Source of the DNA: Kiritimatiellia bacterium
GTDB lineage: Bacteria; Verrucomicrobiota; Kiritimatiellia; CAIQIC01; Lenti-01
Length of the DNA: 8,717 bases
Assembly (NCBI GenBank): GCA_018432565.1
Contig: JAHDSS010000438.1
Coordinates: forward strand, 1-8,717
Direction of reading: 5' to 3'
Shown: positions 1 to 7,168 of the stretch, in pieces
How positions within the stretch are numbered: the first letter of the stretch is position 1
Layout of the letters: every line of letters begins with the position of its first letter
Program-made: the position numbers and the translations under genes
Notes under the pieces: generated by a model
What the model was told of the DNA's origin: nothing
What the model saw: the letters and a program-made list of their open reading frames with translations, nothing else
The model's database searches: none

Positions 1-3000
1 GCCGGAGGGATACACCACCTCGGGATTCTCCGGGGACAGGCTCCCGCCGGGTCCCGCCTGCGTGGCAATGGTCCGGCGGTATTCCCACAATTTCAGCGCC
101 CATTCGGGATGGTCGATGAACGGATTGCGGTTGCCCTGCCAATTGGCGTAAATCAGCTCGTTGCGGTTTTCCTCGAACGCATCGGGCGGATCCAGAAAGT
201 GCCACTGCATGAGCGTGGACAGCTTGCCCATCTGCGCGCCGTACGTGGCGGCGGAATCCACCAGCACCAGGTTGGGTTCGTTTTCTTCATCCCCGGCATA
301 GCGCACATCCATGTAGAACAGGATCCGGGCAATGTCGCCCTTGACTTCGTCCGGGGGCTCGAACGAAGAAGCGGTTTTGCAGCAGGTCGCGGGCGCACCG
401 GCCACGGGCTCCCCGCCTGCGTCGAAATCCAGATTGCCCCGCAAGGCATTGATCGCCACATCGGAGGGCTTCAGGTTGTGAGCGTCAACCGATGACGGCC
501 AGGTCGGGCTGGGATCCCCGCTGCCGTAGGGATTCCCGGCGCCGTGCGACTGGGGCCAGACATGTTCGCGGTTCCACTGGCCAGCCCCGGCGCCGTTGTT
601 GTTCTTGTCCCGCCCGATCTGGGCATACACCAGCTGAACTTGCGCAGCATTGGTCGGGCATTCGTCCGCGTCCTGAAGAATCGCCCAGAGCGTGGGCGTG
701 TAGCTGAACGCCTGGTGGCCGTCGATGATGTCATGAAGCGCCTGCCTGAAGTCCGCGCTCCCCAATCCGTACACCGGGAGATAGTAGTCATAGTGCGGAT
801 CTTCGTCATCCAGGATGCTCAGGACCAATGACGCAGGAACCCCGATGACCGCCCCGGTCGAGGGATTGGTCAATTGCAGAAAGACCGTTTCGGTGTCTTC
901 CATTTCCAGATCGTCCAGCAGCTCGACCGTGAAGTACCGGCTGGTCACGCCGTCGGCGAAGACCACGGCCCCCGTGGACCCGGCATAGTCCAGGCCCGGG
1001 ACGGCCGTGCCGCCGGAGAATACATATTCCACCGATGCCTCGCCCTCTGCACCCTCCAGACGCCAGACGTAGATCCGGACCAACCCATTGCTCTCGGAAA
1101 CCGTGACCTGCTCCGTTTCGAACCGGAACACCCCGGCGCCGTCGTTGTCGTGCACCGTCAGCACGGCCTGGGCGGGTTCGGCCAGCGTCGCCCCGCCGGT
1201 CGGCTCGCCCAGCTCCAGCAAGATCGTCTCGGCCAGTTCATCGTCTCCGTCGTCCACCAATTCCACGGCAAACGAGGCCGACGTCTCCCCGTCGGCAAAA
1301 ACCAGTATCCCGTTTGTGGGCACATAATCCCCCGGCGCGACCGCCGAGCCGTCGGCGGCGGCAAACGGCACCGTCACCTCGCCCAGGGTTCCGTTGCGGC
1401 GCTCGACGGTGATCAGGACCGCGCCATCCGCCTCGGAAGCCTCCAGATGAGCCTGGGCGAAGGATAGCTCGCCCGGCATGGAAAACAAGGCGATGTCGTC
1501 AAAGGCAAATCCCCGGTTGGGAATCGGATAACAATCGTATTGCTGGAACTTGAGTTGAACCGAGTCGGAATAGGCCCAGCCCCGGGCGGCCAGCACGGGA
1601 TCCAGCAGCACGTCAAACCGCCGGTATCCATTGCTGCTGCCTTCCGCGTCGGTCAATCCCTGGACCTTGGCCCAGTTCTGGCCATCCACGCTGAGCGCCA
1701 CGCCGTCGGCGTTGTGATGCCCGCCGAACCCGTTGCTCATGCTGTGTGGATAGTCATTGAATTCCCGGTGCCAGAACGACAGCGTCACGCCACTTTGGCC
1801 CGAAAGGTCCGCGGTCAGCACCAGCTCGTTCAGGGCATATCCGGTATAGTTGCTGGTATCCATGGTCAGGTGATGCGCGCCAACGGCCGGGCCGTTGCCG
1901 GACGTGACCTGAATCCGGCCGGCTCCGGTGGAATACGTCCGCCAGTGGTTGGTCAGCCGTCCCGACTCGAAGGTTTCCAGGAACGGGAACGGCGCCCGCC
2001 CGTCGTCGTCGTGAATCCGGATGGAGGCCGTCGTGTTGCTGCCCAGAACCGCGCCGCCCTGGGGATCGCTCAGGGTCAAGGTCAGAACTTCGCTGGCTTC
2101 GTCCAATTCATCGTCAAGAATCAGGATGGGGATCACCGCCGACCGCTGGCCGTTGGTCAGCACCAGACGATCGGCCGCCGCGACATAGTCGGCGCCCGCC
2201 TGCGCCGTGCCGTCCGCCGTGGCATAGGCCACGGAGATCTCGCCATAGGTCGGACCGGACCGGACCACCTCGATACTTGCCTGGCCGTCCCGCTCGGTCA
2301 TGCCGGTTTCCGTCACGGCCACCTCAAACGTGCCGCCGCGCTCATCAGCCACGGAGATGGTGTCCGCCAGATTGTTGGTCCCGATCGGATCAAACTGCGC
2401 GCCGCCGACCCAGGCCTGATTGGTCAGGACGGCGGGAAACGCCGGGGCCGTCAGCGCCAACTCGATGGTGGCCGCCGCGCCGGGCGCCAGCTCGCCCAGG
2501 GCGCAGAACACAACTCCGCCAGTCCGGCTGCATTCCCCCTGGCTGCCGGCAACCGAAACGAATCCGGCCTGGGACGGAAAGACATTGCTCACCAGCAGTC
2601 CCGTCGCGGTCAGGGGCCCCGCATTGGACACCACCAGCACGTATTCCAGCCCCATCCCGACCTCCACGGGATCTTCGGACACCCCGACGGCCACCTGAAC
2701 ATCCGCCACCTGGGTCGGGTCATACAGATGGAGATTATCGAAATACCGGCCGTAGCGATACAGATCGTCGAAATGCTGGAACTTGATCTTGAAATGGGGG
2801 CCCGGAACCAGCCCGTGCGCCGCCGTAAAGGCGGACAGATTGATCGCCCGGTTCGTCGCCCCGTAACTCTCCCAGGAGTATTGCGGCGGATCAAACAAGC
2901 GGAGCCAATGTATTCCGTCCACGCTGACCGCCACACCGTCGGCCTCCACCGAACCCGTGAACGAAGCCGGCATGGCCTGATGCTGGTATTCCAGAGTGTT

Positions 3001-5934
3001 CTCGTAAAAACTCATCACCACGTTGGTCTGGCCCGACAAATCGACCGTCAAAACAGCCTCGTTCAAACCCCGCGCATAGTAGTTGGTCAGTTCCATGCAA
3101 AGCTGGTTCGTTCCCTCGTAAGGCGCCACGATGCCGGGCCCGACCCGGATGCGCGCATCTTCGGTCGATCGTTGCGCCCAGCCAGCCGCCAGCGCCCCGG
3201 ACTCGAAGCCGTCGAAAAACGGCAAGACCGCCCCCGGCGATTCGTCGTCCAATACCAGAAGCGTGGTTTCCGCCGGCGCGGCGAGGTCGCCCGTCGCGGT
3301 GGCCCGCAACGACAATTCCACGGTCTCGTCGCCTTCCACGTCCGCATCGTCGTGCACCGGGATGGCGAACGTCCGGCTGCGCTCGCCCGGGGCGAACGTC
3401 AAGGTTTCCTCGATCGCGTCATAATCCGTCCCCGCTGTCGCTGTGCCGCCGGTCGCCACCAGCACGATCGTCGCTTCGGCATTCGTCAGCCCGATGCGCT
3501 CGATGCTCACCACCGCTTCCGTTTGCGTTTCCACGACGGAGTAACCCGTGCTTGAGAATCGGAACATGGCATTGGTGACCGCGTCGCCGATCACCACGAC
3601 GTCGTCGATGTTCCAGCCGCAGTAGTGCACGGACGAATCGGTCGGCCCCAGGCCCCAGCGGAACTGAACGGCGGGCTGCCCATCGGCCTGCGCGCCCAGA
3701 TCGAAGGCCATGTTGGTCCAGGCGAAATCCGAAATCGATGACTGGCTTTCGTGGACCCACAAATCCGTCCAGTTTTCGCCATCCATCGAAACCTGTACGC
3801 AGGCGTGGTCGAAAGAGGCGGACTCGATGCCCAGCCAGCGCTGGAATTCGAATCTGAGATTCCGGAAGCGGGAACAGTCGATCGCCGTCGTCGTCAGATA
3901 ATGCGCCTGGGTCAGGTTGTTGGGATAGTCGCCTGCCAGGTTGACGCCATAGACGTTCGTGCCGGTGAATCCGGAGGTCGGATCAGGATACCCGGAACCG
4001 CCACCCCCGCCCAAGGGCCGCCCAAATGCCCATTGGCCCTGCATGGACCAGCCGGGATTCGTCTGGAGCGGCTCGTAGAGCGCCGCCTCGTTGTCCCGGA
4101 GGGTCACCACCTGGGATGCGGTCCCGGCCACGCCGGCGCCCACCACGTTGGTCAAGGCCAGCACCACCGTCTCGGCGGCTTCGATCCGGTCGTCGTCGAG
4201 AATGACCAGTTCCACGTATTGCGTCGTGCCGCCTTCCACAGTGAACGTCAGATGGGTCGTCGCCAACTCATAGTCGAGCCCCGGCGTGGCCGTGCCGCCG
4301 GCCACGACGTCCAGTTCCACCGCTCCGGGACGCGTTAGCACCACGGCCACTTGTTGTGCGCCATCCTGCTCCCACGCTTCGGCCGCGGTGGACGCGAACC
4401 CAGCCAGCCGTTCATAGACCGCGATGGACACGGTCTCGGAGGAGACGCCGTCGATGTCGGTGGCGCTGAAGGTGGTTTCATACACCATTCCCGTTTCGGA
4501 TTCCTGCGGTTCGTACGAAAACAGGCTGGAGGCCGTCCCGGCATTGGTCGCACCCGCAAACACGGCGCCGGGCGGCAGGTTGCTGGCCGTCAACGAGATC
4601 TCGTCGCCGTCGTAATCCGAGGCGGCCACCTCCAGCGTCAAGGTCTGACCCAGCGCGACCGCTTGCGGGCCGATGGCTCGCAACACCGGCGGCTGGTCGG
4701 CCACGATCCGGCCCCGGATCAAGACGTCGTCCAGATACCAGGTGTTGAACGTGGAAGAAAACCGGAACTGCACCGCTTCGCTGTCGGAAACATCGGGCAG
4801 TCCCATCAGGGAAAACGTCTCGTGCCGTCCGGTCTCCCGCACCACGAATGTCCCCACCTGAACCCACTCGCCTTCCCCGATGCGAACTTCTACCAGGGCG
4901 GTCTGGTTGTTGCCGTTCCCACTGGCGTCCGCATAAAAGGCGAGATTCGTGGGGAAGTCGACGGCCGGGGTGATCAAGCTGTCGCCCGTGTCGAACGCGC
5001 GGCAGTTGGGCATGCTGAGGAAATGTCCGGTTTCATTCACCGTGCCGCCGGTACTCCAACCGGCGGGCAAACTGACCGACGCATCGAAGTTTTCCTCCAG
5101 CAGAATGGTGGGATCCGGTTCGGCGACCTGAATGTGAACCGTCTTTTCGTCCGCGCCGTCCTTGTCTTCCACGCGAAAGACCACCCCGAACGTCCCGGTC
5201 CCAGCCGGCGTCCAGGAAAACAAATGACTCAGAGGCGACTGGCCAACCTTCGGATTCGGATCAAAGACCGCTCCGTCCGGCAGGTTGGTAGCCGACAAGA
5301 CCAACTCGTCGCCATCCACTTCCGTGACCAACAGCGCGAGGCTAATCTCCTCGCCGACCAATACGCTCTGGTTGGTCTCCGACGGCTCCAGGCTCAGGAA
5401 AGGCGGCGCGTTCGTCGGGGTCTCGTTTGCGGTGCGCAGGACAACGTTATCCAAATACCAGGTGGAAAACGTGGAGTTGAAACGAAACCGTACGCCGGCA
5501 GTGGAGGACAGATTGGGCGTGCCGGCCAAGGAAAAATTCTTGGCGCTTCCGGCCGTGGTGGCAACAAAGCTGCCCAGCGTGACCCAGCCGCCCCCGCCGA
5601 CCGAATAATCCACCGTACCCGTCCTGTTGTTGCCCTTATTGCTAGCGTCCACATAGAAAGACAGGTTGGTCGGAAAGTCCACTTCCGGCGTATGCAGCGA
5701 CTGACCTGCCGCCAGTGCCCGGCAATACGGCGGGCTGGAATAATGCGCCGCATTGTTCCAGGCCGTGCTCCCCCCATTCACCCATCCCGCCGGCAAAGCC
5801 GTACCTGAATCGAAATTCTCGGATAAATCGCCCCGCCCCGACAGCGGGTACACCGCCAGCCACCAGAAACCCACCCAAACCAGCCACCACCCCGGCCCGC
5901 CTGCCCGCCGTACATCCTCCCTCTTGCTGGTCAT
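1..5934 (-). CDS. Giant secreted modular endonuclease I family protein, C-terminus cut by window edge
   Basis: The frame is open from ATG 5934 to base 1 (1978 codons, no stop). An in-frame TAG lies 57 bases upstream with no other start between, so ATG 5934 is the first possible start; only a weak Shine-Dalgarno-like AGGCGG (5944-5949) precedes it. Residues 1-35 look like a Sec signal peptide (KREDVRR, then a Trp/Val/Leu-rich core). Order by residue: jelly-roll A1 38-167, Ig-like 172-272, jelly-roll A2 280-407, Ig-like 412-509, Calx-beta 510-616, jelly-roll B 620-783, Calx-beta 790-898, jelly-roll C1 905-1072, DUF11 1077-1193, Calx-beta 1202-1311, jelly-roll C2 1317-1485, Calx-beta 1490-1598 and 1603-1711, endonuclease I about 1715-1955. 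The binding modules probably anchor or space the nuclease outside the cell; they have no assignable ligand here. The nuclease call is strong; the biological role (extracellular DNA use, biofilm remodelling) is inference. A sorting or anchoring domain may lie beyond the edge. Confidence 0.93.
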   Translation of the reverse strand, partial: MTSKREDVRRAGGPGWWLVWVGFWWLAVYPLSGRGDLSENFDSGTALPAGWVNGGSTAWNNAAHYSSPPYCRALAAGQSLHTPEVDFPTNLSFYVDASNKGNNRTGTVDYSVGGGGWVTLGSFVATTAGSAKNFSLAGTPNLSSTAGVRFRFNSTFSTWYLDNVVLRTANETPTNAPPFLSLEPSETNQSVLVGEEISLALLVTEVDGDELVLSATNLPDGAVFDPNPKVGQSPLSHLFSWTPAGTGTFGVVFRVEDKDGADEKTVHIQVAEPDPTILLEENFDASVSLPAGWSTGGTVNETGHFLSMPNCRAFDTGDSLITPAVDFPTNLAFYADASGNGNNQTALVEVRIGEGEWVQVGTFVVRETGRHETFSLMGLPDVSDSEAVQFRFSSTFNTWYLDDVLIRGRIVADQPPVLRAIGPQAVALGQTLTLEVAASDYDGDEISLTASNLPPGAVFAGATNAGTASSLFSYEPQESETGMVYETTFSATDIDGVSSETVSIAVYERLAGFASTAAEAWEQDGAQQVAVVLTRPGAVELDVVAGGTATPGLDYELATTHLTFTVEGGTTQYVELVILDDDRIEAAETVVLALTNVVGAGVAGTASQVVTLRDNEAALYEPLQTNPGWSMQGQWAFGRPLGGGGGSGYPDPTSGFTGTNVYGVNLAGDYPNNLTQAHYLTTTAIDCSRFRNLRFEFQRWLGIESASFDHACVQVSMDGENWTDLWVHESQSSISDFAWTNMAFDLGAQADGQPAVQFRWGLGPTDSSVHYCGWNIDDVVVIGDAVTNAMFRFSSTGYSVVETQTEAVVSIERIGLTNAEATIVLVATGGTATAGTDYDAIEETLTFAPGERSRTFAIPVHDDADVEGDETVELSLRATATGDLAAPAETTLLVLDDESPGAVLPFFDGFESGALAAGWAQRSTEDARIRVGPGIVAPYEGTNQLCMELTNYYARGLNEAVLTVDLSGQTNVVMSFYENTLEYQHQAMPASFTGSVEADGVAVSVDGIHWLRLFDPPQYSWESYGATNRAINLSAFTAAHGLVPGPHFKIKFQHFDDLYRYGRYFDNLHLYDPTQVADVQVAVGVSEDPVEVGMGLEYVLVVSNAGPLTATGLLVSNVFPSQAGFVSVAGSQGECSRTGGVVFCALGELAPGAAATIELALTAPAFPAVLTNQAWVGGAQFDPIGTNNLADTISVADERGGTFEVAVTETGMTERDGQASIEVVRSGPTYGEISVAYATADGTAQAGADYVAAADRLVLTNGQRSAVIPILILDDELDEASEVLTLTLSDPQGGAVLGSNTTASIRIHDDDGRAPFPFLETFESGRLTNHWRTYSTGAGRIQVTSGNGPAVGAHHLTMDTSNYTGYALNELVLTADLSGQSGVTLSFWHREFNDYPHSMSNGFGGHHNADGVALSVDGQNWAKVQGLTDAEGSSNGYRRFDVLLDPVLAARGWAYSDSVQLKFQQYDCYPIPNRGFAFDDIALFSMPGELSFAQAHLEASEADGAVLITVERRNGTLGEVTVPFAAADGSAVAPGDYVPTNGILVFADGETSASFAVELVDDGDDELAETILLELGEPTGGATLAEPAQAVLTVHDNDGAGVFRFETEQVTVSESNGLVRIYVWRLEGAEGEASVEYVFSGGTAVPGLDYAGSTGAVVFADGVTSRYFTVELLDDLEMEDTETVFLQLTNPSTGAVIGVPASLVLSILDDEDPHYDYYLPVYGLGSADFRQALHDIIDGHQAFSYTPTLWAILQDADECPTNAAQVQLVYAQIGRDKNNNGAGAGQWNREHVWPQSHGAGNPYGSGDPSPTWPSSVDAHNLKPSDVAINALRGNLDFDAGGEPVAGAPATCCKTASSFEPPDEVKGDIARILFYMDVRYAGDEENEPNLVLVDSAATYGAQMGKLSTLMQWHFLDPPDAFEENRNELIYANWQGNRNPFIDHPEWALKLWEYRRTIATQAGPGGSLSPENPEVVYPSG
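70..792 (-). other. Endonuclease I catalytic domain (EndA/NucM/Vvn family) of the giant protein
   Basis: Domain spans about residues 1715-1955 of the protein at 1-5934. The beta-beta-alpha metal signature NREHVWPQSHG lies at residues 1788-1798. By comparison with Vibrio Vvn, H1791 would be the general base and E1790 a metal ligand. The second half, DAHNLKPSDVAIN, covers 1817-1829; N1829 fits the remaining metal ligand. Further family blocks are RGNLDFD, GDIARILFYMDVRY (from 1866) and WQGNRNPFIDHPEW (1932-1945), the usual end of the domain. The family cuts DNA, and often RNA, without sequence specificity, and acts in the periplasm or outside the cell. All key residues are present, so the enzyme is predicted to be active. 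Cys in ECP and a CC pair could form disulfides, which fits secretion. Confidence 0.93.
802..1128 (-). repeat. Calx-beta domain 5 of the giant nuclease
   Basis: Residues 1603-1711. Starts FRFETEQVTVSE, has SGGTAVPGLDYAGS and DDLEMEDTETVFLQL, and ends LDDED directly before the nuclease domain. Confidence 0.83.
1141..1467 (-). repeat. Calx-beta domain 4 of the giant nuclease
   Basis: Residues 1490-1598. Contains ADGSAVAPGDYVPT, VDDGDDELAETILLEL and the closing HDND. It is joined to domain 5 with almost no linker. Confidence 0.83.
1480..1986 (-). repeat. Jelly-roll module C2
   Basis: Residues 1317-1485. Starts PFLETFESGRL and ends FAFDDIALFS. Clear relative of C1 (LNELVLTADLSGQ, ADGVALSVDGQNW, LKFQQYD). 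Calx-beta domains lie on both sides, so the Calx-beta + C-type jelly-roll pair appears twice (790-1072 and 1202-1485), with a DUF11 domain between the copies. Confidence 0.7.
2002..2331 (-). repeat. Calx-beta domain 3 of the giant nuclease
   Basis: Residues 1202-1311. Contains ADGTAQAGADYVA, DDELDEASEVLTLTL and the closing HDDD. Confidence 0.85.
2719..3222 (-). repeat. Jelly-roll module C1
   Basis: Residues 905-1072. Starts PFFDGFESGAL and ends YFDNLHLYD. It shares a layout with C2: FESG start, TNYY.R.LNEAVLT.DLSGQ, a SFY strand, ADGVAVSVDG.HW and a KFQ..D closing strand. A beta-sandwich adhesion-type module; ligand not identifiable. Confidence 0.7.
3241..3567 (-). repeat. Calx-beta domain 2 of the giant nuclease
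   Basis: Residues 790-898. Starts FRFSSTGYSVVE, has GGTATAGTDYDAI and DDADVEGDETVELSL, and ends LDDE. It is the most canonical of the five copies. Confidence 0.85.
4087..4407 (-). repeat. Calx-beta domain 1 of the giant nuclease
   Basis: Residues 510-616. Contains the family core GGTATPGLDY and the DDD..EAAETVVL acidic strand, ending in the RDNE turn. Known Calx-beta domains bind calcium through such acidic turns; binding here is inferred. Confidence 0.8.
4714..5097 (-). repeat. Jelly-roll module A2 (second copy of the N-terminal duplication)
   Basis: Residues 280-407. Opens with EENFDASVSLPAGW and closes with STFNTWYLDDVLIR. It is the diverged partner of A1. Each copy is followed by an Ig-like/cadherin-like domain (172-272 and 412-509) with the matching pattern PP.L, a DGDE turn and NLP.GAVF, so the duplicated unit is jelly-roll plus Ig-like, about 240 residues. 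Confidence 0.75.
5434..5823 (-). repeat. Jelly-roll module A1 (first copy of an N-terminal duplication)
   Basis: Residues 38-167. Opens with SENFDSGTALPAGW and closes with STFSTWYLDNVVLR. It matches module A2 along its whole length: ENFD...LPAGW, DFPTNL.FY.DAS..GNN, then a W...GSF strand and a final FRF.STF.TWYLD.V block. The shape resembles secreted carbohydrate-binding-like or 'choice-of-anchor' beta-sandwich modules. Ligand unknown. Confidence 0.75.
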
Positions 5935-6036
5935 CTGGGTCGTCCGCCTGATAGTGGCCGAGACTAGACCCCATGCCTCCGGCTGGCAACCCTATTCTGC
6001 CCGCCCATTTCGACATAACTGCCTGCGAGAAGCGTA

Positions 6037-6066
6037 ATAATATCTTAACAATTCCGCCGGCCTCAA
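6037..6066 (-). promoter_or_regulatory. Probable sigma-70-type promoter of the nuclease gene
   Basis: On the minus strand, TTGAGG (6061-6066) and TATTAT (6037-6042) stand 18 bp apart, matching TTGACA and TATAAT at 4/6 and 5/6 positions. The start site would be near 6030, giving a leader of about 95 bases before ATG 5934. The region is AT-rich within GC-rich surroundings. Prediction from sequence only. Confidence 0.45.
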
Positions 6067-6069
6067 GTC

Positions 6070-6109
6070 TATAGTTATTGCAATATGTATACATATTGCA
6101 ATAACTATA
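6070..6109. promoter_or_regulatory. Perfect 40-bp AT-rich palindrome, candidate operator
   Basis: Every base from 6070 to 6089 pairs with its mirror from 6109 down to 6090; there is no loop. Inside it lie two copies of TATTGCAATA (6076-6085 and 6094-6103), each itself a palindrome, with centres 18 bp apart, around a central palindromic ATGTATACAT (6085-6094). The outer arms are TATAGT and ACTATA. It ends 3 bp upstream of the proposed -35 of the nuclease gene. This suits binding of two regulator dimers or an activator. No T-run follows on either strand, so a terminator is unlikely. Confidence 0.6.
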
Positions 6110-6210
6110 CAGTCGGCCTGTTTGGGGTTGATGCGATGCAGGACAGAAGAGCGACGATCTACGCCGGCCGTTTCACCCCTCCCGTGGGCTGGCTTGGGTT
6201 CGGCCCTTTG
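6110..6210. other. Gene-free spacer downstream of the aldo/keto reductase
   Basis: I see no gene, no convincing rho-independent terminator and no repeat here. Messages from the reductase gene may run toward the palindrome and the nuclease gene unless stopped by Rho. Confidence 0.4.
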
Positions 6211-7053
6211 TCAGTACCACCGGTCCTCGCCGCCCGGGCGCCAGGTGATGACGAAACGGCCTTCGTTCAGGGCGTCAATCCGGGACATCTGGCCGGGGGT
6301 CAGGGCAAAGTCGAAGACCTCGGCGTTTTCGCGGATGCGCTCCGGATGCTGCGACTTGGGAATGACGACCAGTCCGTGCTGCAGGTGCCAGCGGATAACA
6401 ACCTGAGCCGGGGTTCGGCCGCATTCGGCGGCGATCGCCGCCAGCGCCGGATCATCCAGCCCCTTCGCCCGCGCCAGCGGCGAGTAGCTTTCCACTGCGA
6501 TGCCTTTCCCGCGACAATACTCCCGCACATCCGGCCGGCTGTTGAACGGATGCAGCTCCACCTGGTTCACCGCCGGTACGACATCCGTGTGACGGAAGAA
6601 AAAATCTTCAAACCGCCGCACGGTGAAGTTGCTGACTCCGATGGATCGGACCGCCCCTTCCGCGCGCAGGTCCGCCAGCGCCTCCCACGCCCCCATCATC
6701 GTTTCGTCCACCGGCCAGTGCAGCAGATAGAGATCAATAACGTCGAGCCCCAGCTTCTTCCGGCTGGCGTCGAACGCCTTGCGTGTCGCCTCCCGCCCGA
6801 AGTCGTCCACCCAGCACTTGGTGGTGACGAACAGCTCCTCGCGCGGAATCCCGCTCCGGGAAATGGCCCGGCCCACCGCTTCCTCGTTGCCATAGATCGC
6901 CGCCGTATCGATGTGCCGGTATCCGCAGTCCAGCGCCGCCGCCACCGCCCGTTCGCACACCGTCGCGTCCTCGATCTGGAACACCCCCAGCCCCAGTGGC
7001 GGAATCGTGTGCCCGTCGTTCAGCGTTATCCGCGTCTTCCTGTCCAATGCCAT
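6211..7053 (-). CDS. Aldo/keto reductase, NAD(P)H-dependent
   Basis: A 280-residue cytoplasmic TIM-barrel reductase, full length for the single-domain AKR family that reduces aldehydes and ketones with NAD(P)H. The active-site tetrad is complete: D49 and Y54 in CGYRHIDTAAIYGNEEAVG, K79 in VTTKCW, H112 in LYLLHWP. Other family blocks are IGVSNF (138-143), NQVELHPF (163-170), YSPLARAKG (190-198) and the cofactor-binding IPKS...RIREN (231-243). It is closest in style to 2,5-diketo-gluconate reductase/AKR5-like enzymes, but the substrate cannot be read from sequence. The start at 7053 is preferred over ATG 7062 and ATG 7107 because AAGGA (7062-7066) sits 8 bases upstream and the protein begins at the conserved LNDG..IP strand. 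It is divergent from the arsR-type gene; a role in detoxifying reactive carbonyls is only a guess. Confidence 0.95.
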   Translation of the reverse strand: MALDRKTRITLNDGHTIPPLGLGVFQIEDATVCERAVAAALDCGYRHIDTAAIYGNEEAVGRAISRSGIPREELFVTTKCWVDDFGREATRKAFDASRKKLGLDVIDLYLLHWPVDETMMGAWEALADLRAEGAVRSIGVSNFTVRRFEDFFFRHTDVVPAVNQVELHPFNSRPDVREYCRGKGIAVESYSPLARAKGLDDPALAAIAAECGRTPAQVVIRWHLQHGLVVIPKSQHPERIRENAEVFDFALTPGQMSRIDALNEGRFVITWRPGGEDRWY

Positions 7054-7061
7054 GCCGGCCA

Positions 7062-7066
7062 TCCTT
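7062..7066 (-). promoter_or_regulatory. Shine-Dalgarno site for the aldo/keto reductase
   Basis: AAGGA on the minus strand, 8 bases before ATG 7053. It overlaps the in-frame ATG at 7060-7062, so that upstream ATG has no usable site of its own. This decides the start. Confidence 0.6.
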
Positions 7067-7133
7067 TCCGCGACCCGTTCCCGGCCCGCCGGGATAGTGT
7101 ACCCCAACGGGATACTTTATTCATATTTAGATA

Positions 7134-7161
7134 TTGACATATCATAATAGTGATATATGTT
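7134..7161 (+). promoter_or_regulatory. Probable promoter of the arsR-tolC operon
   Basis: A perfect -35 TTGACA (7134-7139) is followed after 16 bp by TATGTT (7156-7161), 4/6 to the -10 consensus. Initiation would fall at about 7168-7169, on the second in-frame ATG of the regulator gene, implying a leaderless or nearly leaderless message. An alternative is TTCATA (7120-7125) with CATAAT (7143-7148), 17 bp apart, starting near 7155. Confidence 0.45.
7139..7156. promoter_or_regulatory. Candidate ArsR-family operator
   Basis: Inverted repeat ATATCA-N6-TGATAT. It fills the spacer between the proposed -35 and -10, touching both, so bound repressor would block polymerase. Short AT-rich dyads next to their own gene are typical of ArsR-family autoregulation. 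Assignment to the adjacent regulator is inferred from position. Confidence 0.5.
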
Positions 7162-7168
7162 GGGCGTC

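Noticed and set aside
1540..3555. 671-codon open frame on the plus strand
   Set aside because: It lies wholly antisense to the nuclease gene, whose own frame gives recognisable Calx-beta, DUF11 and jelly-roll domains. The plus-strand product is Arg/His/Gly-rich with no family features, as expected for an antisense shadow in GC-rich DNA.
4351..5808. 485-codon open frame on the plus strand
   Set aside because: Antisense to the N-terminal half of the nuclease gene, with no domain or credible start signal.
5642..6094. 150-codon minus-strand frame beginning inside the palindrome
   Set aside because: It overlaps the nuclease start in another frame, and its Gly-rich product has no features. The nuclease frame shows a signal peptide and module A1 over the same bases.
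6070..6109. Palindrome as a rho-independent terminator
   Set aside because: The stem is AT-rich, has no loop and no following T-run on either strand. It also sits upstream of a gene, next to a promoter-like sequence.
7054..7107. Longer start of the reductase at ATG 7107
   Set aside because: The added 18 residues resemble nothing in the family and lack a ribosome site; ATG 7053 has AAGGA at good spacing.
6085..7137. 350-codon plus-strand frame starting in the palindrome
   Set aside because: Antisense to the aldo/keto reductase, which has a full catalytic tetrad.
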